64,000 nucleotides of DNA from Chloropicon primus (taxonomy: Eukaryota > Chlorophyta > Chloropicophyceae > Chloropicales > Chloropicaceae), in assembly GCA_023205875.1 (NCBI GenBank), contig CP060756.1:496001-560000 (forward strand), in the 5' to 3' direction. This document shows, one piece after another, positions 39,755 through 50,126 of the stretch; positions within the stretch are counted from its first letter, which is position 1, and every line of letters begins with the position of its first letter. The notes beneath the pieces are model-generated. The model saw only the letters and a list, made by a program, of their open reading frames with translations, was not told where the DNA came from and searched no databases. A program made the position numbers and the translations under genes.

Positions 39755-40321
39755 ATGGCGTTTGGTGGGGCGAGGGGCATCGGGGCCAAGGCGCCCGAGA
39801 AGGGCGTCTTCCCTTTGGACCACTTCGGGGAGTGCAAGACGGTAAGAGTTATATCCCTCGACGCGAATCTAAAGATCTACTCCTTTGATCCGTGATCCGT
39901 GTCCGTGGTGTGTGTGTGTGTGTGTGTGACTGACCCCACCTCGACACACTGAAGGTGATGAAGGACTACCTGGCTTGCCTCAAGCAGGAGAAGGGCGACT
40001 CACTCGAATGCAAGCTGCTCTCGAAGAAATACTTGGAGTGCCGCATGGACAAGTAAGTGCATCCCTCCCACGCCAGACACACTGAAACACATTGGCTGAC
40101 ACACACACACACACTTCGGGACAACACAAAACAAAAGGAACCTGATGGCGAGGGAAGACCTGAGCAAGCTCGGCTTCCGCCAGAAATCCGTCGGAAACAG
40201 TCCACCGCGGGGGAAGACAGAGTCGATGGCGTCAGGGAAGAGGAAGACGGATCCGGGGGGAGGAGACCAGGCGAGGCAGAGGGAAAAGGACGGCTTCATA
40301 CCGGGCGTCAGGGGGAAATGA
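39755..40321 (+). CDS. COX19: Cytochrome c oxidase assembly protein COX19
   Basis: Exons 39755-39841, 39955-40052 and 40138-40321 (phases 0 and 2) give 122 residues. COX19 is a mitochondrial intermembrane-space protein of the twin CX9C class, imported by MIA40 and needed for copper delivery to complex IV. The opening FGGARG with FPLDHFGECK and the two CX9C pairs (ECKTVMKDYLAC and ECKLLSKKYLEC) are diagnostic, then RMDKNLM. Intron 1 contains a (GT)n run at 39908-39928. The C-terminal 45 residues are a Lys/Gly-rich extension. Confidence 0.93.
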
Positions 40322-40445
40322 ATGGAGCGGGACGAGGGCAAAGCCAAAGCCAGGCCCTTACCCCTATCTCGTGATGTAACCATAGGTAGTTCAAGTAAAT
40401 ATAAATATAAATATAAATATTTATCATACAAGTTGAAGAAGGGCC

Positions 40446-41870
40446 TTAAGCGGCGGCGAGCTGGGCGCCCTTCAGGTCGCCGACGACACGGCCCATCAGC
40501 GCCTTCCTCGCCATTCTGTACCTGACGGATGCCTGCTCCCAAAGAGGCAGGCCTGAACCCTTCAAGATCACCTCATCCTCTTCCAAGGTCGTGGGCATTC
40601 TGTCGCTCAGGCCCTGGAAGTAGTCCAGGACCCTGGAGATCGCGAGCGCCTCGGTCCCCTGGTCGCAAAAGAGCCTGCCCCCCGACGCCGTCAGGCCACC
40701 CAAAACTTCGGGGCAGTCCCTGAATGAGCTCACGGACTGGGAGGACTCGTCCTCGATCTCGTACAGCAAGCCACAGCCGTCCGAGTCGAGGAGGAGTCTC
40801 TTCTCCAGGAGCGCGCCGTCGAGGACGTCCTGGATCCTGTCGGAGCCCGGCTCGGGGGGAGCGCGGGGAAGGGATGACAAGAGCAGGATCCTGCGGAGGC
40901 TGAAGAAGCCGCCACCCCTGTGGCCACCCACGAGAACGGACTCCAGTGGGGTGTGGTCCGCGTCCTCGAAGACTTCGGACCGGCTCTCGTTCTCGTCGGG
41001 GGTGAAGCCGTAACACCGAAAGAAGTCCCTCAAGGGCCTGTGCCCGTAATCGATTGTCATTGGGCTTCCCTCGTCGATATCTGCCTGAGCGACGAGCTCG
41101 ATGGCGCCCACGGCGCTGCCGGAGATGCAGCACCGCAGGGAGCAGTTCGCGCCGGCGCTGTGGTCGCACAAGTCGATCAAAGGTAGCATGCACTGAAGGG
41201 CCTCCCCGTGGGCCTCCTGGAGCTTCCCCTCGAGGTGGAGGCTCAGGTTGAGGGACCTGCTCCTTACGATCGCGATGGACCACAAGAAGTCACGAAACGA
41301 CAGCGCCTCCGAGTTCAGCGCGGTGTCGTAGATAAAGCGGAGGAGACCCCGCTCCCTGCGGATAGAGGCGCTCAAGCCCGCGTTCTGCAGCTCGTCCAGC
41401 TGGTCCTCTTCGAAGAGAAGAGGATGGATCAGAGGAGGGCCCCTAACCGCGTCGGAGAGCGAGGGACCGCCCTCCCCCGGCTCAGGCGGCGGCGGGGCCG
41501 GCAGCAGGCTCGTGTACGACCTCATATCCCCCGAAGCTCCTGGGCTCGCCTCGCCGCATATTTGCAGCGCCACGAGGAGCGAGATGGTCGAGTGCCCCAC
41601 ACCCTCGGCGCTCTTGCAGAACGACAAGAAACCTTGCAATCCGCCGAGGAGCAAATCGCCCTTACCCCCCTTCTCCGCGACGCTGTGCCGCCTCAGTGCG
41701 CTCCTCAGGTTCAAGGCCCGACACCAAGGAATCCGGACTATGGTTTCCCCCTCCTTGTAGGGCTCCCCCGCCGTCAGGGTCCTGCTGCAGCCGCATGCCG
41801 TCTCCCTGAGATCGAGCCTCGAATCGACCCGCCCCCCTGACCCCTCCACCCATCGGCGAAGGCCCTCCAT
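40446..41870 (-). CDS. SET-domain methyltransferase (SETD/Rubisco LSMT-like)
   Basis: ATG 41868-41870 gives 474 residues. The split SET domain opens with GEPYKEGETIVRIPWCRALN. Its core has MLPLIDLCDHSAGANCSLRC, equivalent to the PxxDxxNHS motif, then TIDYGHRPLRDFFRCYGFTP, equivalent to the YG...YGF motif. The C-terminal half resembles the Rubisco LSMT substrate-binding region. Such enzymes methylate lysine or histidine of non-histone proteins (Rubisco, aldolase, actin, ribosomal proteins). Cys-Asp-His replaces the usual Ile-Asn-His; substrate unknown. Confidence 0.82.
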   Translation of the reverse strand: MEGLRRWVEGSGGRVDSRLDLRETACGCSRTLTAGEPYKEGETIVRIPWCRALNLRSALRRHSVAEKGGKGDLLLGGLQGFLSFCKSAEGVGHSTISLLVALQICGEASPGASGDMRSYTSLLPAPPPPEPGEGGPSLSDAVRGPPLIHPLLFEEDQLDELQNAGLSASIRRERGLLRFIYDTALNSEALSFRDFLWSIAIVRSRSLNLSLHLEGKLQEAHGEALQCMLPLIDLCDHSAGANCSLRCCISGSAVGAIELVAQADIDEGSPMTIDYGHRPLRDFFRCYGFTPDENESRSEVFEDADHTPLESVLVGGHRGGGFFSLRRILLLSSLPRAPPEPGSDRIQDVLDGALLEKRLLLDSDGCGLLYEIEDESSQSVSSFRDCPEVLGGLTASGGRLFCDQGTEALAISRVLDYFQGLSDRMPTTLEEDEVILKGSGLPLWEQASVRYRMARKALMGRVVGDLKGAQLAAA

Positions 41871-42355
41871 CCAAACACAAACACAGCCACCGACCCCCTT
41901 GCACTCCTGTAAGTCTGTCTGAACCAATCCAAACAAGTGGAAACAAAACAAAACAAAACAAAACAAAACAGAATGGAGCGATGCCACCAAGGTCCAGGTC
42001 CAGTGAAGGGCAATATCCTAATCCTGGTCCTGGTCCCCTTGCACTTGCACTCCTGTGTCCCTCGCCCTCGCCCTCCACCGTGCAGACTTCGACTACTTTT
42101 AGGGTTTAACGTTTTAGGGTTTGAGAGGAGGGAAAATATGTTTTTTTTCAAATTTGCCGCCAACCTCGAGGAGAGAGAGAGAGAGAGAGAGAGGGTGAAC
42201 GCGGTCGCCTTGACTGGTTCCGGCGAGGACAAGAAGAGGGGAAAAGGGCACAGGTGGGAGAACAGGTGGGAAATCCTTTCAAAGATCACGGCTTCGTCCA
42301 TCTTTTTTGTTCGCCTTGGCTTGGCTTGGACGTGGACTTTGGCTTGAACAAGGTC
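41871..42355. promoter_or_regulatory. Divergent promoter SET gene / CEP78-like gene
   Basis: About 485 bases with an (AAAAC)n run at 41944-41970, two TTTTAGGG motifs at 42097-42104 and 42112-42119 (telo-box-like, each followed by TTT), and a (GA)n tract at 42171-42193 on the CEP78-like coding strand. A probable acceptor for a SET 5' UTR intron (TTACAG on the minus strand) lies near 41911. Confidence 0.5.
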
Positions 42356-43995
42356 ATGAGGCCACACACTGCACCGGCGGGAGGACAGGCGTCCACGAGC
42401 CCCAGCCGCGGCTCGGGACCTTTGCCAAGCTTTGGTTCCAAAATGGGAAGCAGCATCAAACACAAGCGCATCCGTAATGTCAGCGTGGACTTGCCCAAGC
42501 ACCTCGCGAACGGTGGCTTGCAGGTGAGTGGACAGAGAATCTTTTTGGCCAGTGCGACGTGGTCGTTCCCGGGGACCCTTCTGACGAACGCTTCTTCTTT
42601 ACCTTTTCTCAGGCGAACCTTGTTCCCTTCAAGGCGGACGAGATCATAGAGCTGGTGGATGGAATTCTGGAAGGGTACGGGAAGCTCGAGTACCTGAGGC
42701 TCCTTTGCCTTTCGAAGGGCCACACGGCTGGAACTTCGGATAACAAGCGCATGGGGACGATCACCCACGATAGGTGTGTTGACTCGGTGGTGTCGAAGAT
42801 TCAGCAAGAGCGCCTGAGGAGGCGCATGCCCAAGCTGTTCAAGAACGTCCTGAGGAACGCTCCCCTCGTGGAGCTCGAGCTCGGGTTCACTTGCTCGGGG
42901 GAGAACGCCAAGGCCTTGTCGAGGGGGCTCGCCGGAAACCGGACCCTGAGAAAGCTGAGCTTGGCTGGAAGCGGCATAGGCGACACGAACTTTCTCGTCG
43001 TGTTCCAAGTTCTACCGTCCCTCCAGCACCTCCAGGAGCTTTGCCTCCCTTACTGCAAGCTCACGGACACCAGCGGCAAGGCGATCGCTAGCCTGATCAA
43101 GGGGAACGCTAGCAAGTCTGCCACTGACATGTGGCAGAGTCAGCTGAGGACGTACAGGCCCCAGTCCCCCAGGAAGGGCTATGACCACACGGAACTGCAG
43201 AAGCTAGACGCCATCGCTATCGAGAGCAACGACGGCCTGGTCATCCTCGACCTCTGCGGGAACAAGCTGACGTACAGGACGGCACACGCAATGAGCAACG
43301 CTCTGCAACACGACGCGAAGATGGTGTCCCTGAACTTGAGTAGCAACAAGATAGGCAAGGAAGTCTTTCAGGAATTTCAGCAGATCATGAACGCTCACGA
43401 GAGCCTCCAGGTCGTGGACCTGTCGGGGAACGAAGAGAAGTTCGGAAAGCTCGTCAAGCACGGGAAAGGCAGCGCGACGCTGGAAGAGGACGCTCAAGAG
43501 CAGAAGGGGTCGCCAAGGCTCGCAGCGGTGCACAAGGCCCCGGGCCTACAGCCCGTGGACGAGCTCGTGTCGACTGCGGCGATGCAGGACAGCAACGACC
43601 CCTCGGTCACCCTAGCGGAAAGGGTTCTCAAGCAGCTCTTCGAGTACGAGTCTAGGATTTCTGAGCTGGAGAAGAGGAGGCTTCTGGACCTCAAGAAGAT
43701 CCGAAAGCTGGGCAAGGAGAACGACGAGCTGAAGGACATGAATGAGAAGCTGATGTCACGGAAGTACCCACCCGCGAACTCGAGGGCGCCGAAGAGAGCC
43801 CCCAAGGCCCCCAACGAGGGAGAGCTCATTGTGAGCCTAACGGATGCCCTTCAAGGTATCGAGAAAATAGTCACGTCCTTGGCAGACAAGAAGCAGCAGA
43901 GCAAGGAGGGCGCCGCAGACCCAGCGCTCGTCAAGTCCGCGTTGCTGGTGGAGGACTTGAACCGACAGCTGATTTCTTTGTGCGACTTGGGTTGA
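42356..43995 (+). CDS. CEP78-like centrosomal/ciliary LRR protein
   Basis: Exons 42356-42523 and 42613-43995 (CAG|GTGAGT / CTCAG, phase 0) give 516 residues. About six leucine-rich repeats of the RNase-inhibitor type occur, for example LRKLSLAGSGIGDTNFLVVF and LVILDLCGNKLTYRTAHAMS. Between repeats lies WQSQLRTYRPQ, which matches the W-x-x-x-LRYRRP insert of CEP78. A coiled coil (LFEYESRISELEKRRLLDLK) follows. CEP78 acts at the mature centriole and cilium base. The call rests on this layout and insert, so orthology is probable rather than proven. Confidence 0.72.
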
Positions 43996-44067
43996 TTTTC
44001 TCTCTGTACTATACTTTACAAGATATCTTATGTTTAGTTTCTATTGCACACGGTTACATCTCAATGC

Positions 44068-45320
44068 TCACGAGCTGTTCTCCAGCCTGTGGGGAAGACT
44101 AAGGAATTTGAGTTGCCTCACAGCATAGTTCAAGTGACTGGCAACATACTTTGGGAGCGAGGGTTTCATGTCGTTCAGTTTGCTGATGAAGGGCTTCAAA
44201 CAGGCCCTGATCTTGGACTCCTCCGCCGCTGCTGAGATGATCTGCAAGCAGTTCATAATGATGATCTCAGTGCCCTCGTCCAAAAGGTTCTGGACGCACT
44301 TCCTCAGTTTCGACTCGTCGATCTCGGAGATGGCTTTCTTGCCCGAGTTCGCCACCGCGAGGGCCATCAAACACGAGGAAGAGGAGTATTGGAGCTTCTT
44401 GTCCGCGGTGAGTGCCATGTTCAGCAACGGCTCCACCACGCCAAGGGCTATCGCTTTCTCCTTCCCCAAGTCAGAAACGGACAAGAACGCCAAAACAGTC
44501 GATGCGGAGTGCTTCAGGTCGGAGCTGGTGCTGTCCAAGTGGCTTGCGCAGACCCCGATGGCGTCGGACTGCAGCAAGTAATCCACAGTCTCCTCGTTGT
44601 GCCTTCCCTCCAGAATCAAGTGTATCAGCTTCAAAGCCGAGGAGGCCTTGGAGGACGCCACGGTGTCTTTGGCGATCTCCAGGAGCTTGTCCAGGAACTT
44701 GTGGTGCTCCAGGAAGAACGCCCGGACGCTCTCCTTCTTCGCGGCCACCAGCAGAGAGTTGAAGCACTCCAGTGCCGTGTCAATGTCGCCGACGTAGGTT
44801 GCCTCCAGCAGGGCGACAATTGCGTCTGCTTTCAGGAGCTCCTCGCACCCCGCGGCATCGCTCGCCAAGAAGCTGAAGTTCCTGGCCGCGGACTGCTGCA
44901 CTTGGAGGTTCTCGTGCGCCAAGCAGTCCACCAAAGCGCCAATGATTCCAGCGCCGAAGCACCTGACCCTGTGCTCCGGTATGGAGATGAGCTCGCGTGC
45001 CGCAAGGAGGCTCTTCTGCCGCACCACCAAGTTGCTGCTCGTCAGCTGCTTCACCTGAAGATGAAGTTGGTTTGATGTGGAGTGAGCGCAGGAAGAAAGA
45101 AAGGCGCGAGGCTCTGTCAGCGGACCGAAGAAAAGAGAGAGAGAGAGACCAGCGTTGATGTTTTGGGTGTCCTGGACAGGCCGAGAGCGTGTTTTGTTGG
45201 ACAACTTACTAGCTTGGGATGGGCAAAGTTTTCGAAACCCCTGGTAATAGACGTCTCGTCAAGGTCCAAAGGGTTCCCCTTGGTCTCGTGCAAGTTAATC
45301 ACTTCGATGTGCCCCTCCAT
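44068..45320 (-). CDS. Radial spoke protein RSP14 (armadillo repeats)
   Basis: Exon 1 is 45320-45210 and exon 2 is 45054-44068 on the minus strand (CTA|GTAAGT / CAG, phase 0), 365 residues. The join gives ITRGFENFAHPKL + VKQLTSSNLVVRQKSLLAA, matching the start of RSPH14 (AYG-x-RALPKL...RQKAL). Armadillo-type helical repeats fill the rest (NLQVQQSAARNFSFLASDAA and similar). RSP14 belongs to the axonemal radial spoke stalk. A head-to-head RSP4/6 gene supports the call. General armadillo proteins such as PSMD5 remain an alternative. Confidence 0.8.
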
Positions 45321-46054
45321 CTTGGCCTCCGCTCCACTTCCAAAGTGGTCCTGCGCTCCAGCGGAGCAAAAGAAACAATTCTTTTGTCGAGGAAGAAGAA
45401 CGGGACGAGGAAGAAGAACGAGGAATTCGTTGTCGTCGTCGATGAATAAATCAATCGGTACGTCAATGAACCCAAGTCAAGCCAAGGTCCCTGTCCAACG
45501 TTAGTTTAGTTTTCGTCGTACAATTCCGTGAGAGGCCGAACGAACCTGATCTGGAAATCTTGACCACCTTCAAGGGAAAACGAGCCCCTCAAAGTGTCCA
45601 ACCCGTCTTAACGCCGAGCGAACCAATGACGGAAATGTCTGCATCGACCCCAAGACGCGTTCTTTCTCTCGCAGAATCTTCATCAAGTCAACGAATCCCG
45701 TAGGTCTACATTTCGGTGCACCCTCGGAAGAGTAGAAAACGCGCTTTCACAATGAGTGTAAGTTCCGTTGGTGGAAGTCAAGAATCAAGAGAGAGAAAGA
45801 AGAAAAGAGGAGGAAGGCGTCGAGACGACAAGGTACCACCTTGAAGGCGAGACCCCAAAGGGTGGAAGCGAACAAAGACCGAGAGGTGGCGTTTTGTTGT
45901 TGTTGTTGTTGTTAGGAGAGAAATTGGCTGTCGCAACCACCGCGGACAAGTGACCAAAGGAGTCTTCGTTTTTGTCCCCCACCCCACCCCCAAGACGAAC
46001 ACACACGCAAGGGCTAGTGATTTTTGTTTTGACTGCTACTCGAAAACAAACAAA
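45321..46054. promoter_or_regulatory. Divergent promoter of two radial spoke genes
   Basis: A 734-base region between RSP14 and RSP4/6. It contains a (TTG)n run at 45897-45912. No other gene is seen. Shared control of axonemal genes is an inference from the layout. Confidence 0.5.
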
Positions 46055-47636
46055 ATGTCCCAATCCTATGGAGAAGCTCTGGCGTTTCTGCAGAAAACGT
46101 CAACAGAGACCGGGAACACGGCCTTTGACCAGATCGTTGACGTCGTAGGAGAGGTAAGCTTACCGGGCCAAGGGCCTTCGCGCATTGCATTTGTGCCCGA
46201 CTCTGTTTTGCATGTCGGGAGCACGAGGAGGAGGTGCTAGACCCAGGGGGAGGGTTTTTAGCACCGGAGGAGAATGAACTTCTTTCGTTGTGGAACGGAG
46301 GCTGACAATAATGCTCTCTCTCTCTCTCTCCGCGTTTCGTGTCCTCCCCTCTTCTGGCTTCGTCGTACAACAACAACTTTGGATACTACTTCAGATCCTC
46401 GAGAACAGGTCAGCGGACTCTGCCGACTTGCTCGAGACGCTCTTGCTGGCGAAGAAGACTGCGTTTGAGCATGGCGGAGGCCCCATCGCTCTGCCAGAGG
46501 GCGAAGCGGCAAAGCCACTTGATGAGGCACAGAAGCTCTCCGAGCTGTACTTGGCCCCAGAGCCCCCAATCAACCCGGAGACGGGGGAGGCCGAGCCAGT
46601 GGACCCGCCGAACGAGTTTGAGACGGAGGACCTCATGTCGGGCGCTGCCCTTCTGGAGAGCGTGGGATGCGGTCTGGGAACCAAGGAGATGTACAACGTC
46701 ATGCTGGCCCTCAAGGCTTTGGGCGAGGATCCAACCGCAAAGGTCGCGACTGTGAGGTTCTTCGGAAAGTTCTTCGGCATCAACGCCGATTACTACGTGT
46801 TCGAGACCACCTTGAAGGAAGCCTCCGCGGCTGCCGAGGAGATGGAGGGCGTTGTTCCCGCCGAGGTTGGAACCGGAGCGAACGGCTTCGTCTACTTCGT
46901 GACGACCAACTTGGGAGACCCGTGCATCAAGCTTCCAGATATCACCCCCCAGCAGATCAAGGACTCGAGATACATTAAGAAGTACTTGACCGGCGACTTG
47001 GGTGCGGAGGTGAGCGCCTACCCAACGTACCCTGGCAAGGAGGCCGTTTACTTGCGTGCACAGATCGCAAGAATTGCTGCGACCACGACCTTGTGCCCAA
47101 GCGGATGCTTCAAGCTGGGCGAGGACGACGTTGTGGAGAAGAACGAGGAGTACGTTCCTGCCGCGGCCAGCGCAATGGATGTCTCGAGCTGGTGCCATCG
47201 CTACCCACACATCAAGAAGCAGGGAAGATGCACCGTGTACGTTCCAGAGGTCCCTGAGGGAGAAGAGGCTCCTGAACCAACGGAGGAGGAGAGTGAGGTC
47301 GGGCCACCGCTCTTGGCGGCCATCAGCGAGGATGAGCCTATCGGTGAGACCGGTGCTTGGACGGCTGTTACGAGCAGCCAGGTCCCAGGAATCAAGCACA
47401 CCGTTTCTGGAGTGAGGTCGAACTTGTGGCCAGGGGCAGTCACTGTGACCAACGGCGCGCTCTTTATAAATGTATATGTAGGATTCGGGGCAAAGGGCAC
47501 GCCGTACGTGCCGCTGCACGCCCCTGTGCCAATGAAGGAGTACGACGCTGACCTTGTAGAGTCCATTGAGATCCCAGACCCACCGCCAGAGGAGCCCGCA
47601 GAAGGGGAGGAAGAGGCCCCTGCTGAGGAGGAGTGA
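46055..47636 (+). CDS. Radial spoke head protein RSP4/6
   Basis: Exons 46055-46153 and 46395-47636 (GAG|GTAAGC / TTCAG, phase 0) give 446 residues, close to Chlamydomonas RSP4 and RSP6. Diagnostic stretches are LGTKEMYNVMLALKALGEDP, VRFFGKFFGINADYYVFE, FVYFVTTNLGDPCIKLPDIT, QIKDSRYIKKYLTGDLGAEV and NLWPGAVTVTNGALFINVYV with FGAKGTPY. It is a head component of the radial spoke in 9+2 axonemes. One gene is seen; whether a second paralogue exists elsewhere is unknown. Confidence 0.94.
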
Positions 47637-47974
47637 CGAACTTTTTGATTTAAAAAAAAGTTTAACTCCGTTTAACAACACTTACGTTTAGTTGGCGAAG
47701 ACCCCCTTGTTCCGCCCTCCACGCTTTCTTGTCCTTGATGCGGTGGTGGTGTGAGAGGTCGCAGGCGCCGTCGTGCTGCCACGACGGATGGAAGACAAGT
47801 GGGTGGTGGTGACCGGTGTTGAGTCAAACAATCAGAATTATATATTATGTTTTGAAGCTACTCGAGCTATGTCAACTGTTATAAGATTTACGGAAGAAGT
47901 CGTGAAACGCTTTGGGAAAAACGGAAAAAAAAAGCATAAGAAAAAAATGGTGTGGAACATTGCCCCCTTGCTTC
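47637..47974. other. Convergent intergenic region with hairpin
   Basis: Between the stops of RSP4/6 and HPPD. It contains a perfect 8-bp stem with a CTGC loop at 47768-47787 and an AT-rich stretch at 47830-47850 and 47920-47945. No coding frame is convincing. Confidence 0.45.
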
Positions 47975-49306
47975 TCAGACGTCCAGAGTGGATTCGAACT
48001 CCTCGACGGATTTGAACAGCTCCTTGAAGTTTCCCTTGCCGAAGCCACCACAGCCAGCGGCCTGAACCATCTCAACAGTGTTGGTGACCTCGTTCTTCTC
48101 CTTTCTCATGCATCCCACGCGCTCAATGATCTCGATGAAAAGGGTTGGCCTGTCGCACACCGGCTTGGTGAACACCTGCAAAAGGACTCCCTGGTCGTCT
48201 TTGTCGACAAGGATTCCGAGCTCCTCCACGGTCTTGTACTGGTCGTCAGTCAAAGAGTTTCCGATCTTGTTGCGCAGCTCCTTGTAGTACTTGTCGCTCG
48301 GCCTGGGCATGAGCTCGAACCCGGAGATGTCCTCCACCGCTCTCATGTGCCTCAAGGTCGTGAAGATGTCATCCGTCTTGAGGGCCAAGTGCTGGACGCC
48401 CGCGCCGCAGTTCTGCTCCAAGTAAGTCTGAATCTGGCTCTTCCTCTTCGTTCCGAAAGTAGGCTCGTTGATCGGGAACAAGACCATCTCGTTGTTGCTC
48501 GCCGCGACGATACTGTTCAGGCCAGAGTCCACGGTTCCCACGTCCTCCGCGGTGAACTCTGCGAACTCGTGGAACCCAGTCGCGGAGATGAGGTAGTTGT
48601 AGGTGTCGAGCATGTTTGGAACGTTGCCCACGCAGTGGTCGAGCCTCTTGAGGCCGTAGTCGATGTCCTTGCTCTCCACCGGCGCGTAACCGGGCAGGAA
48701 GTCGCCCTGGTAATCTCCGCTCAAGAACCTCAGGTGGACGTCCCCGTAAAGCAGAATCTCGGCGACAACCAACTCGCCCTCCGGCTCTCCCTCGTTCGTC
48801 GGCTTGAGAACGTAAGGCTCCACTCGGCCCTCCGCGCCGTTCTTGACAGCGGCCTCGTAGGCAGCCCTCGCGTCCGCCACGGTGAGCCCAACCGCCTTCA
48901 CGCCAAGGCCGTGCTTCTTGAAGAAGCCGAACGCCTCGTCCGCGTCGAACCCGTGGTTCGGAACGCCGGCCGCCTGCTCGGCTCCCTTCTCTCCACCAGC
49001 CGCCTCGGACTGCGTCCCGTACGGTGCGGAGAACACGAACGTGAGCTCGCCGCTCTTCAGAACGTACGACGAGTACGCCGAGTTCCCAGTCGAGTTGTCG
49101 GACTTGGCCACAAGCTTGAGACCAAGACCTGCGGAGAACCTGCGGTACGTGTTGTTCGCATCTCCGCAGTACAGCTCGACGTGATGAAACTTCTTGACAT
49201 CAAACCTGTCCGTCAAAGGGTTCACCCTCTTGAAGTGCGCCGCACCCACGAGCTTCTCCTTCGTTTGAATTACTCCACTCGTACTCTCTCCCCCTCCTGC
49301 TCCCAT
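47975..49306 (-). CDS. HPPD: 4-hydroxyphenylpyruvate dioxygenase
   Basis: HPPD turns 4-hydroxyphenylpyruvate into homogentisate, the head group for plastoquinone and tocopherols and a step in tyrosine breakdown. The intronless 443-residue protein starts at ATG 49304-49306. Motifs: HFKRVNPLTDRFDVKKFHHV with an iron His, VAKSDNSTGN, GAGVQHLALKTDDIF with the second His, FIEIIERVG with the Glu, and the C-terminal helix GCGGFGKGNFKELFKSVEEF. The sequence is of plant type. No transit peptide is obvious, so a cytosolic enzyme is likely. Confidence 0.95.
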   Translation of the reverse strand: MGAGGGESTSGVIQTKEKLVGAAHFKRVNPLTDRFDVKKFHHVELYCGDANNTYRRFSAGLGLKLVAKSDNSTGNSAYSSYVLKSGELTFVFSAPYGTQSEAAGGEKGAEQAAGVPNHGFDADEAFGFFKKHGLGVKAVGLTVADARAAYEAAVKNGAEGRVEPYVLKPTNEGEPEGELVVAEILLYGDVHLRFLSGDYQGDFLPGYAPVESKDIDYGLKRLDHCVGNVPNMLDTYNYLISATGFHEFAEFTAEDVGTVDSGLNSIVAASNNEMVLFPINEPTFGTKRKSQIQTYLEQNCGAGVQHLALKTDDIFTTLRHMRAVEDISGFELMPRPSDKYYKELRNKIGNSLTDDQYKTVEELGILVDKDDQGVLLQVFTKPVCDRPTLFIEIIERVGCMRKEKNEVTNTVEMVQAAGCGGFGKGNFKELFKSVEEFESTLDV

Positions 49307-50126
49307 ACTTCTTCACACACACACAAACACACACACACACACACAAATTCTCTCGTGGTCACGCGTCTGTCTCGCCTTTGGCCCCTTTCTGACCCCTCTC
49401 TGTTCCCTCCGCAGCCTTCCACGTCATGATCACCCCAAGACGTTAATTATCCATACACTCCGTACCCTTGTAGAATTAATGTCTTCTGTCGTACACAAAA
49501 AGGGAGAGAGAGAGAGAAGAGAGAAGCCGAGGAGAGAGGAGGGTTTGGTTCGATCGGTCGGTTGGTGTCTTTGGTTGTTGACGGTGGGGATCCTCGTTGG
49601 GTTCACGTTGTTTGGTTACACGACGGGTTTACCTGCATTGATATTCCTTCGTTTCATTTTCGCTTTAGACCCTCTTGTGATTACGACGACTCCAAGGTCA
49701 AAACCGTCGGACGTCCTTCTGGTGTCCCACGCCCCGTGCAGCGTCGGGATGAGCTTGGGCTACGAGGGCCTGGACCTGGCGCGGGCGAAGGGGGAGAGCA
49801 AGCTGGAGCCTTGGCCCCTGGGCGGCGTCACCCAGTTCACTAGGGGCTCCATCGGCGAGCCGTGGACCATGGCGATGGCGTGCAGCACGAGCCACCTCTC
49901 CGCGCCGTGGAGGGAGGGGAAGCAAAGGTGGACTCTCCCGAGCCTGAGAAAATAAGAGCGGCAACAAAAGGGGAGTTTATAAATACTACAAAAGCTGTGT
50001 TTTTTCCAAAAGTGATCCCATGGCTTTTGGCGGGAATTTTGAAAAATCGTGGGAGGAGAAGCGAACCGAAAAACTAAAAGTAACGGACGGGCGTCGAGGC
50101 CGAGGGACAGAAGACGGAGCGCGACC
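49307..50126. other. HPPD upstream region and spacer
   Basis: A (CA)n tract at 49314-49346 sits just upstream of HPPD (GT on its coding strand). A GA-rich run lies at 49503-49525. A possible short gene occupies 49479-49955 (listed separately at low confidence). Confidence 0.4.
49479..49955 (+). CDS. Possible short gene, unknown
   Basis: An ATG-started frame of 158 residues. The first third is encoded by a GA-rich tract and a lower-GC hydrophobic stretch that looks like leader or intron. Only the last 85 codons (from about 49695) have strongly GC-ending third positions like real exons here (SVGMSLGYEGLDLARAKGES and on). A TTTCGCTTTAG just before 49669 could be a splice acceptor. I recognise no family. 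The true 5' end is not resolved. Confidence 0.3.
   Translation: MSSVVHKKGERERREKPRREEGLVRSVGWCLWLLTVGILVGFTLFGYTTGLPALIFLRFIFALDPLVITTTPRSKPSDVLLVSHAPCSVGMSLGYEGLDLARAKGESKLEPWPLGGVTQFTRGSIGEPWTMAMACSTSHLSAPWREGKQRWTLPSLRK

Noticed and set aside
47990-48003. GATTCGAACTCC looking like a tRNA T-arm in reverse
   Set aside because: It encodes EEFES at the C-terminus of HPPD, and no acceptor, D or anticodon arms can be paired around it.
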